Assembly (NCBI RefSeq): GCF_029784155.1
Contig: NC_073692.1
Coordinates: forward strand, 154,968,334-155,032,333
Length of the DNA: 64,000 nt
Direction of reading: 5' to 3'
Origin: Uranotaenia lowii
Lineage: Eukaryota > Arthropoda > Insecta > Diptera > Culicidae
In this document: positions 34,092 through 45,789 of the stretch, piece after piece
Numbering within the stretch: the first letter of the stretch is position 1
How the letters are laid out: each line of letters starts with the position of its first letter
Position numbers and translations under genes: made by a program
The notes under the pieces: generated by a model
Seen by the model: the letters and a program-made list of their open reading frames with translations, nothing else
Told to the model about the DNA's origin: nothing
The model's database searches: none

Positions 34092-34911
34092 GACTGCCCC
34101 AAATTTGTATGGGAAATTTAAAACCTGTAAAATGTTATACGCTGCAGGCTAAAATTGATCCGGGGCCTAGTACAAGATCTCATGCCAAATTTGGGCCAGA
34201 TCGGACCACGGGAAGGGGTCGCTCAACGAGCCTGAAGTTTGTATGGGATTTTGAGACATTTTGTTCGAGAGGAACATGAAAAACCAGTTTTTCGTCAATA
34301 ACTCACAAATCGTCCAGTCATATTCCTAAGCCCCTGTGGTTATGCAATTTTTTTTTAAATTGTCAAGCATTTTTCCGCCCTTATTTTTTTCCAAACTATC
34401 AAGTGAATATCATCCAAACTCAAATATTAGAAAAACATCAAAAGTTGCAATCGGGCGCAACAACAATGGTTAAAATCGGTCATTATTTCACGAAACGGCA
34501 TGCATTTCACATTGAGTGTCCTGGTCGGACATTTAGCCGCCTCATTAAAACAATGATGAATATCACCCTTAAAAAAGTTAGCCAATTTTTGAAGCTTAAT
34601 AACTTTTTTATCTAAACTTCAATTGAAATAAAATCTTCGTATGAAATGTTTGTCATAATTTAGGCTTTAAGAAAACCCGTTTTTGAAAGAAATCGGTCGA
34701 AGGAGACAAAAGTTATTGACGAAAAACTGGTTTTTCATGTTCCTCTCGAACAAAATGTCTCAAAATCCCATACAAACTTCAGGCTCGTTGAGCGACCCCT
34801 TCCCGTGGTCCGATCTGGCCCAAATTTGGCATGAGATCTTGTATTAGGCCCAGGATCAATTTTAGCCTGCAGCGTATGACTTTTTCAAAAGTCGGGTCAT
34901 TTGGGGCAGTC
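34092..34911. mobile_element. foldback MITE with ~215-bp terminal inverted repeats (TSD TA)
   Basis: TAGACTGCCCCAAAT at the left mirrors ATTTGGGGCAGTCTA at the right. The arms continue with high similarity through CTGCAGGCTAAAATTGATCC and CCGTGGTCCGATCTGG to about 34307 and from about 34707. A single loop of about 400 bp has no coding frame. Confidence 0.85.
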
Positions 34912-35084
34912 TAATATACATATATATTAAGTCATCGCACAATGAGGAAAAAATTGTATGAACCGCGAAGAAATTCAATATTTTTCCTCGTACATGAAAC
35001 AAATCCTTGAAAAAGTACTTTCCTGTAGTGAAAATCTCCAGAAAATCGATTGGACGTAGTTCCAGACGGCACACAAGCTTGCGA

Positions 35085-35780
35085 ACGGAGTTATAGTACT
35101 TTTTTAACCCCCGATTCCCCGTTATTTTGTATTCAGAAAAAACTTATTTAGACTTAACAATTTTGAACAAAAATAGACGAATTTTTTTTTAGAGAAATCC
35201 AATGGAGGCTGTTTGAACCATCAATGGCGTTATGGCTATTTTACCATCAATTCCCTTCCATTTTTCAAATAGTTCAGAAAACGCATGTTCGGACTTGAAA
35301 ATTTTCAACCAAATGGGACGTATCTTGTGTGATTTTTTCCGAGAAATCGAACGAAGCCTATTTGAGCTATCGCACGCATTGGAAACAGGAGTTATGGCTG
35401 TTTAACCCTCTATTTCCCTACATTTTTCGAATAGTCAGAAAAAACATACTCGGATTTAAAAAATTTGAACTAAATGAGATTTATCTCATGCGATTTTATT
35501 CAAAGGAATCCAATAGAGGCTGTATGAGCCACCGCACGCTTCGGAAAATGGAATTATAGCTGTTTTTACCCTCGACTCTCCTACATTTTTCAATTATTTC
35601 AGTAAAAAGCATGTTCGGACTTGAAAACTCTGAACCACATGGTACGTATCTTGTGTGATTTTTCAGAGAAATCCAACGAAGCCTATTTGAACCACCACAC
35701 GCATTGAAAACAGGAGTTATGGCTGTAATTCCCTCAATTTCCCAAAATGTTTTTGAAATTAATTCAGAAAATTGAGGGTA
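35085..35780. repeat. ~163-bp tandem repeat, about five units
   Basis: GGAGTTATGGCTGTTTAACC-like phrases recur near 35095, 35230, 35392, 35553 and 35718. Each is followed by CCTACATTTTTC and ATGTTCGGACTTGAAAA variants. The units are diverged from each other. Confidence 0.75.
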
Positions 35781-36131
35781 AATAACCCATAACTCCTTTT
35801 TTTTAATGCGTGCGTTAGCTTAATGTTTTACAGATGCAGCATTTTTTTTAACTGAAAGATTTAATTTTTTCCAACCCTGCACCTTAAAAGCGTTCTTATT
35901 GTTTGACAAAATGTTATTGGAGAAAAAACAATACATGATGATATTTATATATTTTTTATTTCCTATCTTGATGAGTACTATATCAAAAAGTCTATGCAAT
36001 CATAACTAAATCATGTCAAGCGTTGATATAATTTAAACAAAATTATAACCAATTCTGATAGCATATATTAATTAAAAATCTCATAGGAATAGCCAAAAAA
36101 CATTGCCAACGGTAGGGGATTCGAACTTAAC
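35781..36131. other. unassigned spacer
   Basis: AT-rich sequence with no feature recognised. Confidence 0.4.
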
Positions 36132-36135
36132 TGTT

Positions 36136-38805
36136 GGGGATTTTTTTTTATTATCTGACAATTTGCGCCGGGGGTCTTCAGATTTTCCCCAAAATTGAAA
36201 ATTTGGTTCATTTTTGCGACTTAAAAACACATGTATTTTTTCAGATTTCTAACATTTTTATTTTTTGAGTTAGCTTCGGTTAGATTTTTTTGTAAATATA
36301 AAATAACCATTTTTCAAAGCTACATAACTCTGTTGTTTCTCAACGGAAATTATAAAATAGCACATCAAAATGCATTGAAATTTTATCAGCTTTCCAAATA
36401 GAATAATTGAAAAAAATTAAATAATGACCTTCAACATGAAAAGTTGTAAATAAACTTTAAATGGCGTCTAAAAGTACCGGCTGCACCACCGAATATTTTG
36501 CAAAAAATACCATTGTATAGCTCGATTCATGATGCAACTTTCATCTGAAGACACCAAAGTGGGCCATTAACACCTTGAAGAGTTATGAAAGAAATAATGA
36601 CAATAAATCTCTATTTTTGCATCGAAAACAAACAATGGTCGAACAACTGCACTCACATATGGAGATAGCAAGCACTTCTAACAACATGGAAACAAAAGAA
36701 CTTATCAAAGCTGGTAAAAAACACTACTTTTTCGTGCTTTGTAGAGTGTTTGCAGCAAAACTGACTTTAAATTTTAACCAAAATTCTGAGTATCGTATTG
36801 TTTAAGTGATATTACTAATAATGGGAATGTTGCTTTTACAACCTGGTCATATACTATATAACTTATTAATTTTTCAATCAAAGATCATTGTGAAGCATAA
36901 TCAATGCCAATAGTAGAAGGTTCAGTCCCTGTGTTTGGGATCACAAAAATGTGATTAAAAAAATGAAATGACGTGCTTTACATAGTTTTTATATCGGGAG
37001 CTAAGCACTGGACACCAAAATCCTTTCCCATTGATCAAAAAAGTATGAGAAAGTGGCACAAATGTTGTAGAAATAATCAATGAGCTCAGTATGGCCAGCC
37101 CAGGCTGTAAAATGATGAAAATATGATACTTTTACCGTATTTGTTTTCTACATTCGCCCAGTTTTGAGGTTTACCATACTAGAACGAACATAATTCGTCG
37201 TCAGTGTTTTGCTACCTCGATCGCTCACACACGAATCTTCAGTATTCCACCGTCCATTTTAAATCAAATCTGGGGAATTACGGATGCATAACTTAGCGCA
37301 TAAACTTCTAAAAATGACAGTAAAATGTGCATAACTTGTTGTGACCTGGTGCAAAACTGGGTATAAACGAATACGTTATTAGATTTTTGGATATAACATG
37401 AAGTCAGTTAAGCTGCAACAATCTACCGCCCCTTCTTTCATAACAGTCCCATATACAAAAATAAGCAAGCGAGACAATCAGCTTTTTCTGTTTTGGAATA
37501 TATTTTTAAATTGTGACCACCACTTTCAGCATAGACGAAAATCGTTTCTAGGTTGTCATAATAAATCGTTAGACCTTAAATTTTCGAAATGGGGTTATTG
37601 GTAAGGTCGAGAGCACCATTTTTATTCATTATGGGACTGTTAATCGACCATATTTGAAACCTTTTTCGAATCTACTTTCATAACAGTCCCATACAAAATA
37701 TATTTTTCTCACCAAGCTACTTTCTAAGACTTAAATTTGATCATTTTTGAACTTCTAAATGCAGTTGTCAGAAAAAGAAACATACTTTTGCAAAAAAATA
37801 TCATGAATTCCACATTGTAAGTTGAATCTTTTTACGATTTTTGATTGCATCCGATAGTTTTTCGCTCAGGAAGTCATTCCTAAGAAAGTCAGATCTGCCT
37901 TCGAAAACTAGTGTGCATCATTCGACATCAAGTGACTTTAAAAAATGTTTAAATTATTCAAAGCAATAAACCAAAGACTATTTCGCCGAAAGAACCATTG
38001 AAAAGTAACCAAATCCGTGGTATTTCACATATGGGACTGTTATTCAGGTATATTTCATAAAGGACAGCCACGAATTGATATTTTTTTTCGAAATTTGTAG
38101 AACAAAACCTCTTTTTTTAGTGTTTTATTTTGAAGCCTTATGTTGACCTAAAATGACGAAAATTCATATGGGACTGTTATGCGAGTAGGGGCAGTCTGAA
38201 AAGGATAAAAAAATAGTGTTTATTACCTGCTTTGATAAGTTCTTTTGTTTCCATGTTGTTAGAAGTGTTTGCTATCTCCATATGTGAGTGCAGTTGTTCG
38301 ACCATTGTTTGTTTTCGATGCAAAAAAAGAGATTTATTGTCATTATTTATTTCATAACTCTTCAAGGTGTTAATGGCCCACTTTGGTGTCTTCAGATGAA
38401 AGTTGCATTATGAATCGAGCTATACAATGGTATTTTTTGCAAAATATTCGGTGGTGCAGCCGGTACTTTTAGACGCCATTTAAAGTTTATTTACAACTTT
38501 TCATGTTGAAGGTCATTATTTAATTTTTTTCAACTATTCTATTTGGAAAGCTGATAAAATTTCAATGCATTTTGATGTGCTATTTTATAATTTCCGTTGA
38601 GAAACAACAGAGTTATGTAGCTTTGAAAAATGGTTATTTTATATTTACAAAAAAATCTAACCGAAGCTAACTCAAAAAATAAAAATGTTAGAAATCTGAA
38701 AAAATACATGTGTTTTTAAGTCGCAAAAATGAACCAAATTTTCAATTTTGGGGAAAATCTGAAGACCCCCGGCGCAAACCCGTCAGATAATAAAAAAAAA
38801 TCCCC
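36136..38805. mobile_element. giant foldback element V, ~600-bp inverted arms (TSD TGTT)
   Basis: The ends are GGGGATTTTTTTTTATTATC and its complement ending AATCCCC. TGTT flanks both sides (36132-36135 and 38806-38809). Near-identical inverted arms span about 36136-36735 and 38205-38805; both contain GCGCCGGGGGTCTTCAGATT and CTGCACTCACATATGGAG. The site CTGTTGTCTAATCCC also occurs without V at 41590-41610, giving an empty-site match for the right flank. A further inverted element lies in the loop. No transposase frame was seen. High arm identity suggests a recent origin or ongoing gene conversion. Confidence 0.85.
37426..38194. mobile_element. inner TIR element U with CATAACAGTCCCATA words
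   Basis: The left end CCGCCCCTTCTTTCATAAC and the right end GTTATGCGAGTAGGGGCAG are near-complementary. CATAACAGTCCCATA or its complement occurs at least five times. It lies next to the right arm of V. Exact limits and target duplication are unclear. Confidence 0.55.
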
Positions 38806-38860
38806 TGTTGTCTAATCCCATTCTGTCTTACCATGCAGTTGCGTAAAGTTTGTGTATCAG
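38806..38860 (+). repeat. fragment shared with the RTE-like LINE copy 2 region
   Basis: TGTTGTCTAATCCCATTCTG and the following 35 bp up to GTTTGTGTA recur at about 41599-41655, just upstream of the LINE-linker homology there. Probably a fragment of the same LINE into which V inserted. Confidence 0.6.
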
Positions 38861-39476
38861 GTATCAGGTATCAGAAATGGGGTAGGCTTGATAGCGGCAC
38901 GTTATCCAAACAAACGGGAAAATTGTGCCTAGCCTTTTTTTTACAGATTTCATCATATACCTGAGAAACCTGAAAACCATAAAAGGATTAGAAAAAAAAA
39001 TAAATATTTAGGGCATAAAGCCGATCCACGTAGGAATTTTGAAGCATTGAAGCTTATAACCACGTTGGGTGAAAAATGACAGATTGTCATTTTAGTTTAA
39101 ATTCTTAGAATGAGATACACTTATATCAGGATAGGCGGGAGTACATAAAAGCTTTCTAGCAATCGAAAAACAGGCATATATGAGCTAAAAGAATCATACA
39201 TTATCGATTTACAACTACAAAATTCAGGAGATTTGAGTTTACAATGATCAGAAAATGTTCTAACCAGGATGCTACAATGAGGGCAAATAAACGATTTTAT
39301 AATGGCAAAGTTGGCATTTAGCCTGTCCACATAGGGATTTTTAAGCAATGAAACTTTTTCAATCAAAATATTGGAAATAAGGACTTTTTTTTAACTTCCT
39401 TTGTAAATTCTGACATACATTAAAAAAAATGAAGTCGGGCAAAAGAGGGACATGTACACACTAAGTGGAAGATAAA
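38861..39476. other. unassigned AT-rich DNA
   Basis: A short CAGGTATCAGGTATCAG direct repeat lies at the left edge. Nothing else is recognised. Confidence 0.4.
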
Positions 39477-40457
39477 TAGGGGAGAGTGGGGATACTTGAT
39501 CCCTTTTTCTTATTTTCACCATATCTTTTTGGAAAAATTTTGCAACTCGCCGACTTTGACATTTTCTGACAGCTTGTAACTTCAAGTTTCTATGCTCAAA
39601 AAATTAGAACGATACTTGAACCCGTTGATGAACTAGAAGCATTTTCGTGGGAGTAAAAAAAATGCGATTTTTCTGAAGTTATGGGAGACTTGATCCCTTT
39701 TTAAGGAGACTTGATCTTTTATTCAGGAAGCCCTAATCCTTGTATAAAAATCAAACAAAACCCCAAGATAGAATGTTAATTGACTATTTTGGTCATGTTG
39801 TTCTCATTTCACAATTTATACCAGACATAAGAAGAAAATTCTATAACTTTGTCTCAAAGCTAATAACATTGCATACTTAAAGGCGCTATTTTATATAATT
39901 ATGAGAAAATTAATTATTTTTGCTCTTTTCTTCAGACAATTGTTTGATAAACATTAGTTTTCGGATAAATATTAGCAATTTCGTAATCAGCAATCATATC
40001 GATCAATTCAGAAGAAGAATACGCCGTTTGGAAGGGGGGATCAATTGTACCCAACTCTAGGGGATCAATTGTACCCATAATCAACATTTTAGAAAACTTT
40101 TTTCTGAAAAAAGTTGAGAGTTTTCCACTACTTTGAAAATATGGCATTATGAAGTTCATTTTACGCTCGAACGATTGATATATTGGAACAAATATTTTTT
40201 TCCATGATTTTCCCATGTAAGGAACATTTTAAAGTGATGAAAAAAGATCTTCAAGTTACATTTTATGAAATTTTTCAGTTCAGTTCAATTACTCAAACAA
40301 TTATTTTGTTAAAATTTTTTAAACTACAAGAAATGTTATTTTGCTCATTTTGGCGCATTTTTCTAGAACATTTGATCTTTGTAAGACATTCCAGTTTCGA
40401 GATATAGCTAAGGAATCAAGTATCCCCAGGGATCAAGTATCCTCATTCTCCCCTATA
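39477..40457 (-). mobile_element. TIR element P, copy 2 (inverted relative to copy 1)
   Basis: It starts ATAGGGGAGAGTGGGGATAC and ends AGTATCCTCATTCTCCCCTA. Throughout, it is the reverse complement of 21841-22820 with moderate divergence. No coding frame. Confidence 0.8.
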
Positions 40458-41590
40458 GGTACAATAGTACCTCTAAATCATAGCTTAACCATACAGGAGA
40501 TTCAGAACACAAAGTCTTGATTTTATATATTTTTATTTAACTGACCAGTTAGCGCTCTGGTTAGACGACTACAATGAGCTTCTGTGACGCCAAATTTGAA
40601 ACAAGCGATATTAACACTGCACGAAGCTGTAGCAGTGGATTCCAGAACCAGGATTGACGTATGATACGAAATATCAGAGTACGATATTAAAGGAGCTTTG
40701 ACTCTTCTTCACACTATAACCATTCTAAAGCTAAGGGAATATGAGTCAATACGAGAGAAGTGACATATATTAGGTGAAACAGATATGACTGTCGACATGC
40801 GATACCAGTTTTGATCAAAAACTTGATTTAATAGGGAATATTGAGGCCTTTTGGCAACCTAAAAGAATTTTTTTTTTTAATTTTTTTTCCACGGAATCGA
40901 TATTTGTACGGCTTCAATGATTGAATAACCATGACGCAATTTTAAAAATTAAATATCTTTATATGAACGGACATTTACCTCCACAAAATTCTGTTACCAA
41001 TCCAAAGATAGAAGGTACTGAATACTTGTCCATTATGAGGAAAATACACTAATTTTGCGCTTGACGTAACAGATATAACTGATGTAATTTAGATCATATT
41101 CTTCTATGATTTCAGAAGCAATGGGACCGTAAGCGATGCGTTTGCGATTCACATTTGAACACTTGTGAAGAGATTTTATTGAACGGAGTTACTAGGAGAG
41201 CAAAGAGATTTGTTAAATGAAAAATCATATTCCAAATTGGTAAAACGAGAAAATATGGAAGAATACAGCTTGTGCAAATGCATGTACTACATATGCACTA
41301 TTGGCATACCCTTCTCGAGAGAAAATACGTACAAAGTCAAAAAATACTAGCAAGAATTTAAAACTGATTCAGATTCAAAACATTTCCTTCCAATGTTTTG
41401 AACTTGAAAAACTGCTGAACTTTACATGCAATAATTGACCTTGACCTATTTTCTCCCCCGCCCAGATACAGCCTCATTGATTTCCAATAGACAGAAATAT
41501 GAGATAAACGTATCTGGGAAGTACTGGATAAGTCGCCTCGTACGACATGGACCAGTATCCCAGTGGCAGTATTCTTTAGGCCGCTGCCAC
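40458..41590. other. unassigned AT-rich DNA
   Basis: No gene. The segment about 41510-41580 contains GATAAGTCGCCTCGTACGAC, whose complement resembles a conserved motif often found near LINE elements. This is recollection and not a firm call. Confidence 0.35.
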
Positions 41591-41803
41591 ACAGCCATGA
41601 AGCCTGTTGTCTAATCCCATTCTGTCTTACCATGCAGTTGCGTAAAGTTTGTGTAAGAAGAAATGAATGGATGTCGGATGAAACTTGGAGGATGGTCGAT
41701 GATCGGAGAAAGGCGCAAGTCGAGAATTGAGCAGGCATGTCCCGGGTCAGCCAAAGCAGCCGCCCGTTTACGTTATGCGGAGCTGGAAAAGGCAGTTAAA
41801 CGA

Positions 41804-42574
41804 GCTTGTAGACGAGACAAGAGAGCCTGGACAAACTCCCTAGCCGAAGAGGGAGAAAGAGCAGCCGCCAATGGAGATATCCGATTACTTTATGACATTT
41901 CTCGCCGCCTCAGTGGTGCAAGGACTAAGAGGCCGTCCATAAATGATGTCACGCCAAATTTGGAAAAAATAGATCCCCTCTCCACCCTTGTCACATATTG
42001 TTACAACCTTCCGTCACCCCCCTTTTTGTATAACGTCACGTTTTCATAAACCCCTCCCTTCCCCCCGGGATAAATTTTTGAACTCTCTAGAAATTTGATT
42101 AAAAATGTAGCTTTTTTTTTTAAATTCATCAGTTTTATTCAAAGAAATTAAAACAAGGTTACCAACTTTTAGCGACCCTTCAATCATTGCTTGTAGACGA
42201 GACAAGAGAGCCTGGACAAACTCCCTAGCCGAAGAGGGAGAAAGAGCAGCCGCCAATGGAGATATCCGATTACTTTATGACATTTCTCGCCGCCTCAGTG
42301 GTGCAAGGACTAAGAGGCCGTCCATAAATGATGTCACGCCAAATTTGGAAAAAAATAGATCCCCTCTCCACCCTTGTCACATATTGTTACAACCTTCCGT
42401 CACCCCCCTTTTTGTATAACGTCACGTTTTCATAAACCCCTCCCTTCCCCCCGGGATAAATTTTTGAACTCTCTAGAAATTTGATTAAAAATGTAGCTTT
42501 TTTTTTTAAATTCATCAGTTTTATTCAAAGAAATTAAAAAAAGGTTACCAACTTTTAGCGACCCTCCAATCATT
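41804..42574. repeat. 385-bp tandem duplication across the LINE/MITE junction
   Basis: 41804-42188 is repeated as 42189-42574 with only about three differences. Each unit starts GCTTGTAGACGAGACAAGAG in the LINE, crosses into the MITE end GAGGCCGTCCATAAATGATG and stops in the MITE interior. The duplication therefore happened after the MITE inserted. Confidence 0.9.
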
Positions 42575-42917
42575 GCTTTCAATCATTGGTCCAAAGATAA
42601 TGTTGATGACTTTCCATATCAATGACCGGGAAAGTCGAGGCAGTAGCTGCAGTCTAAGCGACGATGTCTGAGAAACCATTCAACAAATCTAATTCCTCTT
42701 CTTCAATCAATTCGCAATCCAAATCTTCTCCACAGGTTAGAAAGTTGATTGAATTGAGGATAAAATTATTTGTTATTGTTTTGCCTTTTTTGTAACAATA
42801 TGTGATGTCACGTTCAAGCTGACCCCCCTCTCCTCCCATGCCCCATGTCACAAATTGTCACAAAAATCGAAACCCCCTCTCCCCCCCTAACGCGTGACAT
42901 CATTTATGGATGGCCCC
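41929..42917. mobile_element. TAA-flanked MITE in the LINE (partly duplicated)
   Basis: The ends are GAGGCCGTCCATAAATGATG and, inverted, GGGGCCATCCATAAATGATG. TAA is duplicated at 41926-41928 and 42918-42920. Removing the element and one TAA restores the LINE reading frame. TIRs are about 25 bp and the 3-bp TAA duplication suggests PIF/Harbinger. The interior is C-run rich (CCCCTCTCC). Its length is inflated by the tandem duplication. Confidence 0.85.
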
Positions 42918-44646
42918 TAATGCAAGAATGCCGCTGAAAGACCGAGCAGGTCAGTTATCGATCGAACAGATTAGCTTAAACGATGGACTGAGCACTTCGA
43001 ACAACTCCTCCGAGTCACGAAAAGCGATGGCCAACAGAATCCGCAGCTCGAAGCGCCAACAGTAAGTCGCATAAATGGCGTCAACTCGGAAGCGCCATCG
43101 CTGGCTGAGATAGAAGCGGCAATCAAAAACATGAAATCCAACAAAGCACCTGGGATCGATTGCATCCCTGCTGAAAGCCGACCCTACCCTGTCAACACAA
43201 ATGTTGCACCGTCTTTTCGCTGACATCTGGGATACTGCAACATTCCCGGCCGACTGGATGCAGGGTATCCTCGTAAAGGTCCCGAAGAAAGGAGACCTGA
43301 CAGAGTGCGGTAACTGGCGAGGCATAACGTTGATCTGTACAACCCTCAAAGTACTCTGCAAAGTGATCCTGAACAGGATCCAGGAGAAAATCGACGCTAC
43401 ACTCCGACGGCAACAAGCTGGATTCCGATCCGGACGATCATGTGTGGACCACATCACAACGCTACGAATCATACTGGAACAAATCAACGAATTCCAGGAC
43501 TCTCTTCTGCTGGTGTTCTATGATTTCGAAAAAGCATTCGACCGACTTAGTCATGAAAACATCTGGGCGGCTTTAAGGGACGAGGGGTCCCAGAGAAACT
43601 AGTCCATCTCATCGAAGCACAATACGAGGCACTTTCTTGCAAGGTCTTGCACGACGGTGTCTTGTCCGCACCAATTCCGGTAACTGCTGGAGTGAGACAA
43701 GGATGTATCTTATCACCGCTACTTTTTTAATCGTAATGGATGAGATTCTGACTGGATCGATTGACTGTGCACCGAACCGAGGATTGCCGCGAAATCCTTC
43801 AACAATGGAGCAACTCAACGACCTTGAACTGGCTGACGATATCATTTTGCTGGCCCAAACACAACCGGATATTCAGAGCAAACTTGACGACCTCACCGAA
43901 AGTTCCAAGGCAGCAGGTCTCAAAGTCAATGTCGGAAAGACCAAGTCGATGGAGATCTACGCAGCAAATCCCTCCAGTTTCATGGTAGCTGGGCAACAAG
44001 TTGAGAAAGTGGAGTTCTTCCAGTATCTTGGTAGCCAGATAACGCCTGATGGCGGTACCAGGAAAGACATCGAAACCCGGATCAGAAAGGCCTGATTTGC
44101 GTTGGCGAGTCTCCGAAACATCTGGTGGTCACGCCAGATCTCTCTACGAATGAAAATCCGAATCTTCAACTCAAACGTAAAATCCGTATTGCTGTACGGG
44201 TGCGAAACTTGGTGCACATATGCGGTGACGACGCGAAAACTGCGAGAATTTGTAAACCGCTGCAGCGCGCTGCCTGCGGAATATCATCGGCGCTTGGTGG
44301 CCTAGCAACTGGATCTCAAATGAGGAACTTCATCGCCGGTGTCATCAAAGGGCACTAGAAATCGAGATTCGGGAACATAAGTGGAGATGGATTGGGCACA
44401 CGCTGCAAAAAGATGAAAACGAGATTTGCAGAGAGGCGCTAGATTGGAATCCAGAAGGTCATCGAAGAAGAGGCAGACCCAGAAACTCGTGGCGGCGAAG
44501 CCTAGCCGCTGAAATCCGAACTGTCGACGAGAATCTTGACTGGGCCCAGATGAAGACGCTGGCTCCGGATCGTCAACAGTGGAGGTCTTTTACCACGGCC
44601 CTATGCACCGGAGGATCGGCGCGGGATCATTAAGTAAGTAAGTAAA

Positions 44647-45253
44647 AAAATTGCAAAAATTGATATGATATCAAGCATTGCTAGATTAGTCATGTATTTT
44701 TATTGTTTCAAGCATCATATTTACGGCTTAAAATCACACATCAGGCATTACTGTTAGTTTTTGCATATTTTGACTGAGTAAAGTTTTAAAATTCTCAGCG
44801 TCAATCGACGTTGGAAAGTTCAAGACAATATCGAATTTTACATGTGTAAAACTGGTCATCCTAATTTGGCGCATTGCGATATTTTTTTTTGTTCCGCCCC
44901 GCTCTGGATGACGACGTGAATGGTTCATTTTCGGCTGTTTTATTTCCTGAGAACTGTTGTGGCACCCCCGCTAGTTCAGAAATGTGTGTCGTTGTTTTTG
45001 TTCCTCATCAAATTGTACCTATAAAGGTAAATATCACACTCAATAATCTAGAAGCACCACCACCATCATCATCATAATGGTTTGGTTGGGTATCGATAAA
45101 CCGAACAGAGCAAGTGAACTACCCTACCCGCCCCTGTCGCTCGCTGTCCAATCCATCAAGGGTTCGAAAATGTAAGGGAAAAGGCCGAAAAACTGAGTCA
45201 ATATATTTGTAAATAAATAATCGTATAACAATTTAACGAATGTGCCAACTTAC
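44647..45253. other. unassigned DNA, more complex than neighbours
   Basis: A mixed-composition stretch with a CACCACCACCATCATCATC run at 45055-45078. No TIRs or LINE similarity. It could be host sequence, but no exon can be supported. Confidence 0.35.
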
Positions 45254-45480
45254 CTACCGATGATGTTCGTTGAAGCTTGGCTGGAGAGGTGAGGTCCATA
45301 TTCTTGTACCAGGAGAAGCGTTGTTGTTGTTGTTTATGGTGCCCGCGCTAGGTTTTTGCTTGTTTATGGAATGCCTATTTATTAATAGAGCTGTCACTTT
45401 TTCGACCATTGTAGTTATAGACCTATGAATTGATGATCTTCCGCTGATCAAACAGTGGAGCAAGTGTAAAAAATACACTT
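45254..45480 (-). other. possible host exon end (minus strand)
   Basis: A 74-codon open frame on the minus strand ends with TAG immediately before a strong GTAAGT donor (complement near 45249-45254). It includes an asparagine run and mixed codon composition. A 5' exon with a downstream intron outside view is possible. Nothing ties it to a known gene. Confidence 0.2.
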
Positions 45481-45735
45481 TTTTTCCCGACGAGACACGA
45501 AAGCTTCGAGATCATTTGTATGCTAAATGGTTTATGCGTTTATGTCGTTGGTAGCTGGTTCAATACAATATATGATACCTACTCTCTGGGCTTAAAACAA
45601 CTGAAGTGGTACAATTCGAGGCAATTTCACACGCTGCATGGTTGACAATATTCGTATAACAAATGCTGATAGAGTGTGTGATTGATCTATATGGTAGCCG
45701 GGCAGTAAATATAAATCATCTTTATAGTTGAGAGA

Positions 45736-45743
45736 TATAAAAG
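45736..45743 (+). promoter_or_regulatory. possible TATA box
   Basis: TATAAAAG is followed by GC-richer sequence with GTCAGC at 45751 and TTCAGCAG near 45792 as possible initiators. No downstream gene was identified, so this is weak. Confidence 0.2.
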
Positions 45744-45789
45744 TAAACGCGTCAGCGCGAAGATCGTTTTGTGACCATAAGCCAAACTC

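Larger units (their letters stand above)
41596..44646 (+). pseudogene. RTE-like non-LTR retrotransposon copy 2, longer but multiply broken
   Basis: The 5' part (41663-41928) encodes the endonuclease-to-RT linker: an arginine/lysine-rich stretch with ACRRDKRAWTNSLAEEGERA and LYDISRRLSGART. After the inserted MITE (41929-42917) the frame resumes in phase as ...ARMPLKDRAG. The RT follows from about 43140, nearly identical to copy 1. The block FYDFEKAFDRL shows V to Y. A frameshift near 43583, one near 43729 and a TGA near 44094 break it. The tail ends CTGGSARDH-like and (TAAG)n at 44632-44646. The endonuclease core is absent. Confidence 0.85.

Noticed and set aside
41358..41738. 126-codon minus-strand ORF
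   Set aside because: It spans unassigned DNA and the antisense of the LINE linker, with no protein-like motif of its own.
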